This document shows, piece after piece, positions 42,339 to 51,500 of a DNA stretch of 64,000 nucleotides (positions are counted from its first letter, which is position 1; every line of letters begins with the position of its first letter). Under the pieces are notes generated by a model. It was not told the origin of the DNA and did not search any database. It saw only the letters and a program-made list of their open reading frames with translations. The stretch comes from CAWIVJ01 sp963839525 (lineage in GTDB: Bacteria; Cyanobacteriota; Vampirovibrionia; Gastranaerophilales; Gastranaerophilaceae), in NCBI GenBank assembly GCA_963839525.1, contig CAWIVJ010000005.1, positions 1-64,000 of the forward strand, read 5' to 3'. The position numbers were made by a program, and so were the translations under genes.

Positions 42339-43935
42339 CAATTTTCTCCAAAAAGGTTTTAATTTCTTCGACAGAGAATGCTTCGCCATTGTATTTAAAC
42401 AATTTTTTATTGAAAGTTATATCACATTCACGTCTTATAAGATTTTCAAACTGCCCTGTTGCATTTTGCTCAATAATTACAAGTTTCTCAGCTTTTTGTA
42501 CATAATCATTTATAATTTTATTCACAGGGTAAATCTGTACAAAATGCAGCAGGGCAAAATCTTTTTTATCTTTTATAGATTCTTTAATTACATGAAAACT
42601 TGAGCCCCAGGAAATAACAAGTTTTTTATAATCATTGTCACCTATAAAATAAGGGGGGTAAATGTAATTTAAAATTTGATTAAGTTTATCTAAGCGTTTA
42701 TCAACCATTTGTTCACGAACATTAAAATCTTCTGTTATCCAACCGTTCTCATCATGTTCATCACTATCCGCACAAACTATTCCCCCTCCAAAATTTGGAA
42801 TTGCTCTGGGTGAAACAGGATTATCCGACAATTGGTAACGTTTATATTGAGGAGTTGATTCTATAATATATTTTTGAGGCGCTGAGTCAGATTCAAGTTC
42901 TTTTATGCTGTAAATTGATTCCAGTAAAGCCTGATCCGTTAGAATAAAAACAGGAACTTGAAATTTATCCGCCATGTCAAATGCTGTTTTTCCTATTTTA
43001 AAAGCATCTTCTATAGAAGAAGGAGCATAAATAATTCTAGGAAATTCACCATGCCCCGAATAAAGTGCTAAATTTAAATCTCCTTGTTCTGTTCTTGTCG
43101 GAAGACCGGTTGCCGGTCCGGGACGCTGGGCAATATTAATCACAACAGGAGATTCTGTAATCCCTGCCAAGCTAACTCCTTCTTGCATTAAATCGAATCC
43201 TCCGCCGGAAGTACAGACTAATGCTCTTGCACCGGTAAACCATGCTCCCAGTGTCATATTTATAACACAAATTTCATCCTCAACTTGTGCTGAAATAATT
43301 CCAAATTCGTCTGCCTTTTCAGTTAAAAAAGCTTGCAAGAATGTTGACGGAGACATTGGATAAAATGAAATAAAATTGCAACCCCCGGCAATACAACCAA
43401 GTCCTAAAGCATCATTAACAGAAATTATCATATTTTCTTCATGTTTTCTATTTGCAGGAATTTCTATATTGATGTCAAAATCATTTACTCCTTTTTCACC
43501 ATCTGAAAAACCTTCCTTAAAATCATTTATATTCGTATCTTGAAAATATTTTTCAAAGGTATTTTTTAAAATCTCTAAACATTTTTCCAAGCCCAGCTTA
43601 AAAAGAGCCGAAATATACCCTATTACATAAAAATTTTTCTTTTTTAAGTCTAAAGATATTGTATTCTCATCAACCCTGTTTTTTAAATGATTAAAAGCTT
43701 TGTTGTCTAAGGTAAAAAGAATATCAATTTTCTTTGAAAAACAAGGAGATTTTTCACTGCCAACTTTGATCAGAGCTGAATTACATCCTCCTCTGATTCT
43801 TGACATATATTCAGGCATGGAAAATACGTTGAAATTATGAATATGCAAGATTTTTGTTATAACTTCAGACGCTGTTTCAATCCCTTGACCGGCTTCACCT
43901 GCAATTACTATATTAACATTTTCATTAAAAATCAT
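42328..43935 (-). CDS. 2-oxoacid:ferredoxin oxidoreductase, fused gamma-alpha subunit
   Basis: About 535 residues from the ATG at 43935. The N-terminal part, IVIAGEAGQGIETASEVI, is the gamma domain (catalyses CoA transfer), followed by RIRGG and the alpha domain: EGVSLAGITESPVVINIAQRPGPATGLPTRTEQGDLNLALYSGHGEFPRI, a family hallmark. This is the KorA-type fusion of 2-oxoglutarate:ferredoxin oxidoreductase seen in anaerobes. The gamma-alpha and beta genes overlap and surely act as one enzyme. It suits anaerobic energy metabolism. Confidence 0.92.
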   Translation of the reverse strand: MIFNENVNIVIAGEAGQGIETASEVITKILHIHNFNVFSMPEYMSRIRGGCNSALIKVGSEKSPCFSKKIDILFTLDNKAFNHLKNRVDENTISLDLKKKNFYVIGYISALFKLGLEKCLEILKNTFEKYFQDTNINDFKEGFSDGEKGVNDFDINIEIPANRKHEENMIISVNDALGLGCIAGGCNFISFYPMSPSTFLQAFLTEKADEFGIISAQVEDEICVINMTLGAWFTGARALVCTSGGGFDLMQEGVSLAGITESPVVINIAQRPGPATGLPTRTEQGDLNLALYSGHGEFPRIIYAPSSIEDAFKIGKTAFDMADKFQVPVFILTDQALLESIYSIKELESDSAPQKYIIESTPQYKRYQLSDNPVSPRAIPNFGGGIVCADSDEHDENGWITEDFNVREQMVDKRLDKLNQILNYIYPPYFIGDNDYKKLVISWGSSFHVIKESIKDKKDFALLHFVQIYPVNKIINDYVQKAEKLVIIEQNATGQFENLIRRECDITFNKKLFKYNGEAFSVEEIKTFLEKIDEI

Positions 43936-44113
43936 AACTTGATTCTTGCGAAAAATAATAAAATTGACATTGCACAATTGAGGAATTTTTGAATCTTATT
44001 ATTATGTATTGTAAATATTTTTTATTTATTTAATATTTAAACATTATTTTAGTGGCTTTTTATTTTGTTTGTATCATAATAATGTAGTTACACAAAATAT
44101 GGAAAGAAAAAAA

Positions 44114-44425
44114 ATGTACGAACAAAATTATGAAGTTCAACAACTACAATGTGTTGAATGCGGAAAAATCTTTGAATTCTCTGCAGAAGATCAAGAGTTT
44201 TACTCAAAAAAAGGGTACTCAGCTCCAAAAAGATGCTCCGAATGTCGTGAAAACAGAAAAGCAAGAAACAACAGCGGTTCAAGAGGAGGAGGAGGCTATG
44301 GCAGAGAAAGAAGAGAGTATTCTGTAGTCTGTGATGCTTGTGGTTGTGAAACTACAGTTCCTTTTAAACCAAGCAATGACAGACCTGTTTTTTGCTCGGA
44401 TTGCTATAGAAAAGGGCAACAATAA
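44114..44425 (+). CDS. Zinc-ribbon protein with two CxxC pairs
   Basis: About 103 residues from the ATG at 44114, preceded by GGAAAG; two earlier in-frame ATGs are possible. The N-terminal zinc ribbon has CVECGKIFEFSAEDQEF...CSECR (the zf-probable ribbon, PF13451 type). A Gly/Arg linker (SRGGGGYGRERRE) leads to VCDACGCETTVPFKPSNDRPVFCSDCY, the CxxC-x17-CxxC unit. Arg-Gly linkers often bind RNA. It is short, abundant in this lineage type and in CPR bacteria; function unknown. Confidence 0.85.
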   Translation: MYEQNYEVQQLQCVECGKIFEFSAEDQEFYSKKGYSAPKRCSECRENRKARNNSGSRGGGGYGRERREYSVVCDACGCETTVPFKPSNDRPVFCSDCYRKGQQ

Positions 44426-44570
44426 CCGGGTAAAATCTAAAATTTGAAAACACAGAATTTGTAATAAATTTAACTGGCCAAATTGATTATTGGTATAATA
44501 TTTTAATATATAATGTATTTAAAAAAATCTGTTAAAATTTTTTAGACAAAGCGGTTTATATTTGAATTTT

Positions 44571-44606
44571 AAAAAAAGAAACTAACTTAAGTTAGTTTCT
44601 TTTTTT
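44571..44606 (+). terminator. Strong terminator in 44426-44727
   Basis: Sixteen-base perfect arms AAAAAAAGAAACTAAC / GTTAGTTTCTTTTTTT with TTAA loop. An extended -10 TGGTATAAT at 44491-44499 lies about 80 bp upstream, so a small RNA of about 100 nt (44505-44606) could be made, but nothing else supports it. The 302-bp gap also holds the next hairpin and a G-rich stretch. Confidence 0.8.
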
Positions 44607-44620
44607 ATGCTTTATAAAGA

Positions 44621-44644
44621 AAAAAAAACTCCCTTAATGGGAGT
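44621..44644 (-). terminator. Terminator of the 54-aa minus-strand gene
   Basis: ACTCCC / GGGAGT arms with TTAAT loop and a run of nine T on the minus strand, 84 bp after the stop at 44728. Confidence 0.75.
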
Positions 44645-44663
44645 ATTTAAAAATTTGTTTTTA

Positions 44664-44690
44664 GGAAGGGAAGGTAGGGTAGGTAGGGGG
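44664..44690 (+). repeat. G-rich tract, possible two-tetrad G-quadruplex
   Basis: Within 27 bp there are six or more runs of two to five G (GGAAGGGAAGGTAGGGTAGG, then TAGGGGG) in an otherwise AT-rich genome. It precedes TAAGTGTGAAGTATG, a degenerate heptad-like tract. Confidence 0.5.
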
Positions 44691-44727
44691 TAAGTGTGAA
44701 GTATGAAAGGTTATTAAAATCTATTAA

Positions 44728-44892
44728 CTATCTTATATTTAAAAAAGATTTATTATTTAAAGCGATGAAGTTCATTTGACTAAATAAAACTTCTGACCTA
44801 TCTATATAATTTGTTTCAACATTTGTAGTTGTTTGGTTCTCATACATTTTATTCAAATTATCATCAATTCTGTTTAAATCTTTTATTGCCAT
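44728..44892 (-). CDS. Small hypothetical protein, 54 aa
   Basis: A GAGGAAAATAAA site directly before the ATG at 44892 decides the start; the longer frame to 44952 has none. The product begins MAIKDLNRIDDNLNKMYE and contains Asn/Thr-rich stretches (NQTTTNVETNYID). No family recognised. It is terminated by the minus-strand hairpin at 44621-44644. Confidence 0.55.
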   Translation of the reverse strand: MAIKDLNRIDDNLNKMYENQTTTNVETNYIDRSEVLFSQMNFIALNNKSFLNIR

Positions 44893-45041
44893 TTTATTTT
44901 CCTCGATGTATCTTACATATATATAAAGTATATAACAAAACTCCAAATTCAAATTTTGAAATTTTTGTTACATTTGTTAACAATCATATCAAAAGAATTT
45001 GGCAATTAAATGGATTTATCAATACAGTAGGTGTTTTAAGC

Positions 45042-46163
45042 CTAAATTATAAATTTTCCATTTTTGTAAATTAAAACATCATCGGCATAAATTTCACCGC
45101 CATTACCATTTACATCTTTCATGTTTTTAATTATATCCCAGTGAAGTCCTGAGACATTTTTCCCGCCGGTTTCCGGGTAAGATGAGCCGACAGCCATGTG
45201 AATTGAACCGCCGATTTTTTCATCAAATAAAATATTTCCTGTTACATCTTTTATTCTGTCATTTGTTCCTACGGCTATTTCACCTACAAATCTTGAACCA
45301 TCGTCCATATCAAGCATTGCATTCAAAAATTCTTCGCCTTTTTCCGCATGTGCTTCAATAACTCTACCATTTTCAAGTTTTAAGTGAATTTTATGAGCTT
45401 CATTTCCTCTATAAATTGCAGGAAAATCAAAATAAATTTCGCCATTTGCGCTGTCTTCGACAGGAGATGTAAAAACTTCTCCATCAGGATAATTATTAAG
45501 CCCTGAACAGCTTACCCATTTTCTGCCTGCGGTTGAAAAAGTTATATCTGTTTTTTCACCCACAATTCTTATTTTACTTGTTTTATCAAGATACTCAGCC
45601 CAGCGTTTTTGTTCTTTATCCATTTCTTGAAGTTTTTCTACAGGATTATCTAAATCAAGAAAACAGGCATTAATTAAAAATTCGCTATATTCATCAATAG
45701 ACATTTTTGCTTCTTGAGCAAGTGCATTTGTAGGTACATCTGCAAGAACCCAGCTAGCTTCACCTTTAGCTGCACGGGAAAGCAATAATTCTGATAGCTC
45801 TCTTGTTGCTTTAGAACGTCTTGCAAGTTTTGCTTTATCAGCACGAGCCATGTTTTTAACATTAAGCGGAGCCCCAATCGAAATATATTTATCCACTTTT
45901 TCATATTCAAGTTTAGATATAGGATCAACATAGTCCAATTGTTCGTTACTTGCATATTTTATAAATATATCCGACATATCGCAAATAGAAGTTCTTAAAA
46001 TAGGATTTGCACCTTTTTGAATAACTCTTTTGTAAACAGCTTTAACTAAATCTTCTGCCATAGGACTTGTGGCTCTAATTACAACCAAATCATCCTTTTT
46101 AACTTCTGTTGAATAATCAACTAAAACTTGAGCATATTTTTCCCAGATACCTTTTGTCATCAT
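45042..46163 (-). CDS. M29-family aminopeptidase (AmpS-like)
   Basis: 373 residues with the M29 pattern: PTNALAQEAKMS in the middle, the Glu-rich metal-site stretch DGEVFTSPVEDSANGEIYFDFPAIYRGNEAH and the His/Asp ligands in GGSIHMAVGSSYPETGGKNVSGLHWDIIKNM. The family removes N-terminal residues using two metal ions, usually Co2+ or Zn2+, in a dimer. It has no signal peptide, so cytoplasmic. ATG ATG at the start; the first is taken, after AAGGGTGG. Confidence 0.9.
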   Translation of the reverse strand: MMTKGIWEKYAQVLVDYSTEVKKDDLVVIRATSPMAEDLVKAVYKRVIQKGANPILRTSICDMSDIFIKYASNEQLDYVDPISKLEYEKVDKYISIGAPLNVKNMARADKAKLARRSKATRELSELLLSRAAKGEASWVLADVPTNALAQEAKMSIDEYSEFLINACFLDLDNPVEKLQEMDKEQKRWAEYLDKTSKIRIVGEKTDITFSTAGRKWVSCSGLNNYPDGEVFTSPVEDSANGEIYFDFPAIYRGNEAHKIHLKLENGRVIEAHAEKGEEFLNAMLDMDDGSRFVGEIAVGTNDRIKDVTGNILFDEKIGGSIHMAVGSSYPETGGKNVSGLHWDIIKNMKDVNGNGGEIYADDVLIYKNGKFII

Positions 46164-46376
46164 TAACCACCCTTCTTTATTGGTACATTCTATCTCAATG
46201 GGAATAAAAGTTCAAGTATTAAGGAATGTAAAAGCATTTTCAAAACATCTTAAAAGGCAATAATATCTTTAAATATACCTATAATAATTCATAAAAAACA
46301 TGATTTCATTAGCAAAATTTTTTTTTATGATTTTTAAAGTAAAGTGTCAGGTATAATAATTAAAAGGAAGTTTAAA

Positions 46377-46676
46377 ATGAAAATAGGTAAAATTAAAAAC
46401 ATCTCTCAAAGCAGAAAACAAAATTTTCAAGCAGTAGTTGCGGTACACAGATATACACCGAAAGATTTTACTAAAGTTTTTACTGATACTGAATTTATTC
46501 CCCAAAAAGGTATTGATGCTGACGGTAATTTTGGTGCTTATTTTTTTACTAGGATTGATGATGGTGGTCTCCTAAAGTATTTTAAAAAAAAATTTTCAAA
46601 GATTTTGGATAATTACTCGTTAAAAATTATTCCTAATATCGATGCAAAAAGAAATGTAGATCGTATTGAAATTTAA
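46377..46676 (+). CDS. Tagged small protein, 99 aa
   Basis: Starts at the ATG at 46377 (AAGGA, good spacing), preceded by TATAAT at 46352-46357. The N-terminus MKIGKIKNISQSRKQNFQAVV has NFQA at 16-19, the weakest form of the accessory tag. The rest is compact: AYFFTRIDDGGLLKYFKKKF and a basic C-terminus. No family recognised. It converges with lpxA; the stops overlap by four bases. Confidence 0.6.
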   Translation: MKIGKIKNISQSRKQNFQAVVAVHRYTPKDFTKVFTDTEFIPQKGIDADGNFGAYFFTRIDDGGLLKYFKKKFSKILDNYSLKIIPNIDAKRNVDRIEI

Positions 46677-47476
46677 GCATCAGTAAGAGACTTAAACCCT
46701 GTTTTGATAGCTTTTAAAGTTACTCCCCGTTTAGAAGTTTTAATAAATTCAATCATAATATCTACATACTTATTTGAAGGGTAATCTTTAATAATTTTTT
46801 CTACCGCCTGAGAAGTATTGTATTCAGGAGAAATTAACAATTTAAAAACTTCATGAATAGCTGTTCTTTCCTCTTGACTCACTCCACGACGTTTCAGAGC
46901 AACAACATTTATTCCACACGGGTAAGGAGGGCGGCCTTCGCCTTTTGAGTAAGGCAAAATATCCTGACGTGCAGCAGAAAATCCACTTATTATAGAAAGT
47001 TCGCCAATTCTTATATTTTGATGAAATACACTCATCCCACCGATAAATGCTCCAAAGCCTACATGAACATGCCCGCCTAAAGTTACGAGGTTTGCCATAA
47101 TAACTTCATCCTCAATCTTACAATTGTGTGCAATATGAGAACCTGTCATAAGCATGCATTTGTTGCCAATAACTGTTGAATTTCCTTCACCGGAAGCCCT
47201 ATTTACTGTAACATTTTCTCTTATAAGACAATTTTTACCAACAATAACTTTAGTTGGTTCATTTTTATAGCCTAGGTCCTGCGGTCCGGTTCCAATGCTC
47301 GCAAACGGACTGATAATAGTATTCTCTCCTATTTTACAATATTCCAAATAAGCATTTGCAACTATTTTAACTCCGCTTTCAAGTTTAACGCCTTCGCCTA
47401 TTACAACGTTTGGTCCTATTTCAACTCCATCTGCAATTTGTGCTGATTTATGGATACTTGCTGAGTTATGTATCAT
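46673..47476 (-). CDS. lpxA: UDP-N-acetylglucosamine acyltransferase
   Basis: 267 residues. The N-terminal two thirds is a left-handed beta helix of hexapeptide repeats (for example VEIGPNVVIGEGVKLE), with the catalytic His in SHIAHNCKI and the helix/C-terminal part starting at GEGRPPYPCGINVVALKRRG. It attaches a 3-hydroxyacyl chain to UDP-GlcNAc, the first step of lipid A. Last gene of the lpxD-lpxC-fabZ-lpxA run, 99 bp after fabZ. Trimeric in known cases. Confidence 0.95.
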   Translation of the reverse strand: MIHNSASIHKSAQIADGVEIGPNVVIGEGVKLESGVKIVANAYLEYCKIGENTIISPFASIGTGPQDLGYKNEPTKVIVGKNCLIRENVTVNRASGEGNSTVIGNKCMLMTGSHIAHNCKIEDEVIMANLVTLGGHVHVGFGAFIGGMSVFHQNIRIGELSIISGFSAARQDILPYSKGEGRPPYPCGINVVALKRRGVSQEERTAIHEVFKLLISPEYNTSQAVEKIIKDYPSNKYVDIMIEFIKTSKRGVTLKAIKTGFKSLTDA

Positions 47477-47575
47477 TTAATCCACTCTTTCTATTTATAT
47501 TATTAATTAGATTATCACACCTTACTTTCAGGCTCTTTGAAATAACATTCTTCAATAATTTCTGAGAAAATAATG

Positions 47576-48019
47576 TTATTTCATTGCTACAGTCATGTCT
47601 GCTTCTACTACTACCTTGCCATCTACGTACCCGACGGCATGGCTTTTTCCGATTACCCCTTTTAATTTTACAAGTTCAATTTCCATCTCAAATTTATCAC
47701 CCGGTCTCACAATATTTTTAAAACGTACGTTTTCCATACCCGCAAAAAGCGCTAACTTTCCTTTAAAAGAGTCTAATGTTAAAAGAATAGGCGCTGAACA
47801 TTGAGCCAAAGCTTCCAATTGCAAGACTCCCGGCATAATCGGATTACCAGGAAAATGCCCGTTAAAAAAATCTTCATTTATCGAAACATTCTTATAACCT
47901 TTTGAGTATTTGCCCGGAACGCATTCTGTAATTCGGTCTACCAGTAAAAACGGGTATCTGTGCGGAATCATCTTTATGATTTCAGTAGTATCAAAACTCC
48001 ATTTTTGTTCTGTCGTCAT
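47576..48019 (-). CDS. fabZ: (3R)-hydroxyacyl-ACP dehydratase
   Basis: About 147 residues from ATG 48019 (AAGGAGACAAAA before it; the longer frame has no better start). PHRYPFLLVDRI with the active-site His, NGHFPGNPIMPGVLQLEALAQC with the catalytic Glu, and the hot-dog fold length. It dehydrates hydroxyacyl-ACP in fatty acid synthesis; sharing an operon with lpx genes balances lipid A and phospholipid. Short N-terminal extension before the fold. Confidence 0.95.
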   Translation of the reverse strand: MTTEQKWSFDTTEIIKMIPHRYPFLLVDRITECVPGKYSKGYKNVSINEDFFNGHFPGNPIMPGVLQLEALAQCSAPILLTLDSFKGKLALFAGMENVRFKNIVRPGDKFEMEIELVKLKGVIGKSHAVGYVDGKVVVEADMTVAMK

Positions 48020-48052
48020 TTTTGTCTCCTTTTTAGCTGAAAGTTCCACTGT

Positions 48053-48862
48053 TTAATTCTTTATTATTTTATCTTTCAACATTTTTGCTACTTTGACATG
48101 TACGGCATGCCCTGCTTCTTTTACTATTATTTGAGCTTTTAGATTAAGCGGATTAATACCGGTTAAATATAAATCGCCTATTAAATCTAAAATCTTGTGT
48201 TTTATAGGCTCAAATTCACTTCTAAGCTCCGTTGTATATTTGTTTCCATCCAATCCTACAGTATTTTCATAAGAAACACCTCGTGCAAAGCCAAATAATT
48301 GAAATTTTTTTAAATCTTTTAAAAACCCAAAAGTTCTTGCTTCAATAATTTCTTCAATGTTTTTTTTATCCAAAGAAACCCATCTGTTTTTTAAATCAGG
48401 ATGATCATAATTTACCGCGTAAGTTATATTTAACTCTTTGTCAGGCAAAATAACCAAATATGTTTTGCCATTTAAATAATAAACCGGTTCTAAAACACTA
48501 AAGTAATCTTTTCTCTGATTTTCAACACCTGCTTCCCTAAAAAGCTTAACCCATTTTTTAGCACTTCCGTCTAAAATTGGCATTTCAGATTTAGAAACGT
48601 GAATATCTAAAGAGTCTATTCCTAGAAAAGCACATGCTGCAGAAAAATGCTCCGTCAGCATAATTTTAGTTCTTTTTTTGCCAAGAACAATACAATGATT
48701 TGTAGAATCGACATTTTCTATATCTAAATTTATCGATTCTAAAGAATTCTCTATAAAAAACCGTATTTTACCTTCACTTGAAGGTAAAATACGAACACAG
48801 CTTTGCCTATTTTTCATTAAGCTGTTGCCTGTTATCTCAATTTCTTTTAAAATTGTTGTCAA
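48053..48862 (-). CDS. lpxC: UDP-3-O-acyl-N-acetylglucosamine deacetylase
   Basis: 269 residues. TEHFSAACAFLGIDSLDI holds the first zinc His; EARTFGFLKDLKKFQLFG is the substrate-channel part; EPIKHKILDLIGDLYLTG holds His and Asp ligands; and KEAGHAVH the catalytic His. It commits to lipid A. It starts at TTG (TTGA) overlapping the lpxD stop, with AAGGAAAA before it, so it is translationally coupled to lpxD. No fusion to FabZ, unlike Bacteroidetes. Confidence 0.93.
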   Translation of the reverse strand: MTTILKEIEITGNSLMKNRQSCVRILPSSEGKIRFFIENSLESINLDIENVDSTNHCIVLGKKRTKIMLTEHFSAACAFLGIDSLDIHVSKSEMPILDGSAKKWVKLFREAGVENQRKDYFSVLEPVYYLNGKTYLVILPDKELNITYAVNYDHPDLKNRWVSLDKKNIEEIIEARTFGFLKDLKKFQLFGFARGVSYENTVGLDGNKYTTELRSEFEPIKHKILDLIGDLYLTGINPLNLKAQIIVKEAGHAVHVKVAKMLKDKIIKN

Positions 48863-49953
48863 TTTTCCTTGCCTTCATGTTCAAATGTACTTAAAAACGG
48901 TTCAAATTTTTTAAATTTTTTAATAAGTTCTTCCGCATCTTTAATTGTTTTAAGCTGACGAATGAACTCCTTTCTCGGAACGGCAGGAGCACCTACTACA
49001 ATCGATTTTTCAGGAAAACTTTTTGTAACTCCTGCTTTTGCAGCTATAATAGAATCATTTCCGATATTTATATGGTCTGCCAAACCTGCTTGACCTGCAA
49101 TAACAACTCTGTCGCCTATTACACAACTACCAGCAATCCCTACCTGAGAAACAATCATGCAGCCTTTACCGATTTTACAGTTATGACCTACCATTACCTG
49201 ATCATCAATTTTTGTATCTTCTCCGATAACAGTATCTTCTATAGTTCCCCTGTCAATTGTTGTATTAGCACCAATTTCAACATTATCAGAAATTTTTACA
49301 CTACCAATTGATGGTATTTTAAAAATAGTATGAGAAACATTTTCTTTTAAAACAGCTCCTTCTTTTCTTGCTTGCTCAATGTTATCAGGACTTTCTGTAA
49401 CAAAACTGAATCCATCTGCCCCAAGGCACACTCCATGATGCAAAATTACATTATTACCTACCTGAACTCTGTCTCCGATATTGACATTAGCATGAAAAAA
49501 ACAGTTATTGCCTATTTTTGCTCCTCCTCCAATGAAAGAATTGGCCATAATTTTAGTATTATCACCAATTTTAACTCCTCGTGATACAACTACATTCGGA
49601 CCTATTGAAACATTTTTTCCCAAATTCACACTTTCATGTACAACAGCGCTAGAATGAACTCCTATTTCTGTTTCAGGTTCTTTATAAAACATGTGCAAAA
49701 GTTTCATCATTGCAAGTCTTGGTCTTTCAACTTCTATCGTTGTAATACCTTCCAAACCTACCCCCAACGGAACAAGTGCCGCTTTTGCTTTTGTTTTTGA
49801 AAGATTTTCTATTTCATCTTCTCCGAGAGCAAGTGCTAATGTGTTTTCATCAGCAAGCAAAGGCGGAGATATCTTAGAAATCCTGACATCTTCAATTTTA
49901 TTTAATAATCCGCCAATAACTCCTGTTATTTCTTCAATTGTATATTCTTTCAT
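48859..49953 (-). CDS. lpxD: UDP-3-O-acylglucosamine N-acyltransferase
   Basis: 364 residues: N-terminal uridine-binding domain (1-100, with FYKEPETEIGVHSSAVVHESV), a hexapeptide left-handed helix (about 100-320) containing the catalytic His in GHNCKIGKG and HHGVCLGADGFSF, and a C-terminal helix. It adds a second hydroxyacyl chain to the glucosamine. First of the lpx genes, coupled to lpxC. Confidence 0.95.
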   Translation of the reverse strand: MKEYTIEEITGVIGGLLNKIEDVRISKISPPLLADENTLALALGEDEIENLSKTKAKAALVPLGVGLEGITTIEVERPRLAMMKLLHMFYKEPETEIGVHSSAVVHESVNLGKNVSIGPNVVVSRGVKIGDNTKIMANSFIGGGAKIGNNCFFHANVNIGDRVQVGNNVILHHGVCLGADGFSFVTESPDNIEQARKEGAVLKENVSHTIFKIPSIGSVKISDNVEIGANTTIDRGTIEDTVIGEDTKIDDQVMVGHNCKIGKGCMIVSQVGIAGSCVIGDRVVIAGQAGLADHINIGNDSIIAAKAGVTKSFPEKSIVVGAPAVPRKEFIRQLKTIKDAEELIKKFKKFEPFLSTFEHEGKEN

Positions 49954-49985
49954 TTATTTCTCCTGATAAAATATCATTTTAAAAT

Positions 49986-50366
49986 TTAGGCAACTTCTTC
50001 TTTGTAATCTTCATATTCCAATAAGTCAACCGAATCTACTGTTGCCGTCTCACTTTCTACTTTAACAAGCCAGCCTTTTTCATAAGGGCTTTCATTTAAA
50101 ATTTCAGGATTATCTACAACAGTTTCATTTACTTCAACAACTTTACCGCCAATTGGCATGTAAATTTCAGATGCTGCTTTAACAGATTCAATTGTTGCAA
50201 AAACTTCACCTTTAGCAAATTCTGCACCAATATCCGGCAATTCAAGAAAAACTATATCGCCTAATTGTTCTATCGCATAATCAGTTAAACCTATAATATA
50301 TTTCCCGTCTTTTTCCTGAATATATTCATGTGTTTTACTGCATAAAATTCCTTCTGATAAACTCAT
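49986..50366 (-). CDS. gcvH: Glycine cleavage system H protein
   Basis: 126 residues with the lipoylation site in TIESVKAASEIYMPIGG (Lys of ESVKA), and GLTDYAIEQLGDIVFLELP before it, plus the end ESPYEKGWLVKV. It shuttles the methylamine group between glycine cleavage enzymes. It follows gcvT by 30 bp, and gcvP is not in the window. Standard length. Confidence 0.97.
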   Translation of the reverse strand: MSLSEGILCSKTHEYIQEKDGKYIIGLTDYAIEQLGDIVFLELPDIGAEFAKGEVFATIESVKAASEIYMPIGGKVVEVNETVVDNPEILNESPYEKGWLVKVESETATVDSVDLLEYEDYKEEVA

Positions 50367-50396
50367 ACGTTCACGTCTCCTCTTTACATGTTTGAT

Positions 50397-51500
50397 TCAT
50401 ACTTTATTCTTCTTTGTTACAAATGGTTTTTTAACAACTTCCGCATTGTAAAATTTTTCTCTTATTTTAACTTGAACTATGCTTCCTGTGCAAATATCTT
50501 TAATATTTTTAACATATCCAAGAGCTATATTCTCGCCTAAAACCGGAGAAACTCCTCCACTGGTGATAATACCGGCTTTTTCATTATTGTAAAAAATTTC
50601 ATAATCATGCCTTGCAATTGCTTTATCCAACATTTTCAAACCTATTAATTTTTTTCTGCCCCCGTTTTTTAATTGTTCTTGTATAATTTCTTTACCATTA
50701 TAATCTGCAATTTTTGTTTTTGAAACAGACCAAGTAAGACTTGCTTCTATCGGTGTTGTTTCTTCATCCATGTCATTTCCCCAAAGATGCAGAGCCGCTT
50801 CTAATCTCAATGTATCTCTTGCCCCAAGCCCTATCGGCTTAAGTCCAAATTCTTTACCTGCTTCAATAACATCTTTCCATATTAGTTGAGAAAATTCGTT
50901 TCTTACCAGAATTTCAAAACCATCTTCACCCGTATACCCTGTTCTTGATACAAAAAGGTTTACGTTAAATAATTCGGTTCTTTTTATTGAAAAAAATTCA
51001 GGCTGATTTTCTTTTCTTAATCCCAATTTTTCCATCAGATCAGAAGCTTTAGGTCCCTGAACAGCAAGAAGAGAGTAATTATGAGATTGATTATCAATAT
51101 AAACCTCAAATCCCAAAGAATTTCTTACCATCCAATTTAAATCTTCATCAATTCTTGAAGCATTAACAATCAGCAAATATTTTTCTTCTTCTATTTTATA
51201 AATAATTAAATCATCAATTATTCCGCCATTTTTATTTAATAATTGGCAATAAATAGCTTTAGAAACAGTTAATCTTGAAACATCTTGAGGAACAAGTTTG
51301 TTTAAAAAAGCAAAAGAATCTTTCCCGTAAACATAAACTTCTCCCATATGCGAAACATCAAAAAGCCCGACATTTTCTCTAACAGTTTTATGTTCATCAA
51401 TAATAGAAGAATATGAAACAGGCATCATCCAGCCTGCAAATTCTATCATTTTAGCTCCGAGCTTTATTTGTTCGTCATGTAAAAATGTTTTTTTAGTCAT
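50397..51500 (-). CDS. gcvT: Aminomethyltransferase (glycine cleavage T protein)
   Basis: 367 residues. MMPVSYSSIIDEHKTVRENVGLFDVSHMGEV is the N-terminal folate-domain mark; GARDTLRLEAALHLWGNDMDEETTPIEASL and RTGYTGEDGFEI are family hallmarks, including the catalytic Asp of the D-x-S-H motif. It releases ammonia and makes 5,10-methylene-THF. First of a run gcvT-gcvH-lpxD-lpxC-fabZ-lpxA on the minus strand. I see no glycine riboswitch in the 280 bp before it, only AT-rich sequence with a TTGACA. Confidence 0.97.
   Translation of the reverse strand: MTKKTFLHDEQIKLGAKMIEFAGWMMPVSYSSIIDEHKTVRENVGLFDVSHMGEVYVYGKDSFAFLNKLVPQDVSRLTVSKAIYCQLLNKNGGIIDDLIIYKIEEEKYLLIVNASRIDEDLNWMVRNSLGFEVYIDNQSHNYSLLAVQGPKASDLMEKLGLRKENQPEFFSIKRTELFNVNLFVSRTGYTGEDGFEILVRNEFSQLIWKDVIEAGKEFGLKPIGLGARDTLRLEAALHLWGNDMDEETTPIEASLTWSVSKTKIADYNGKEIIQEQLKNGGRKKLIGLKMLDKAIARHDYEIFYNNEKAGIITSGGVSPVLGENIALGYVKNIKDICTGSIVQVKIREKFYNAEVVKKPFVTKKNKV

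Noticed and set aside
44829..45074. Plus-strand 81-aa frame
   Set aside because: Overlaps the 54-aa minus gene and the M29 gene end; no start signal.
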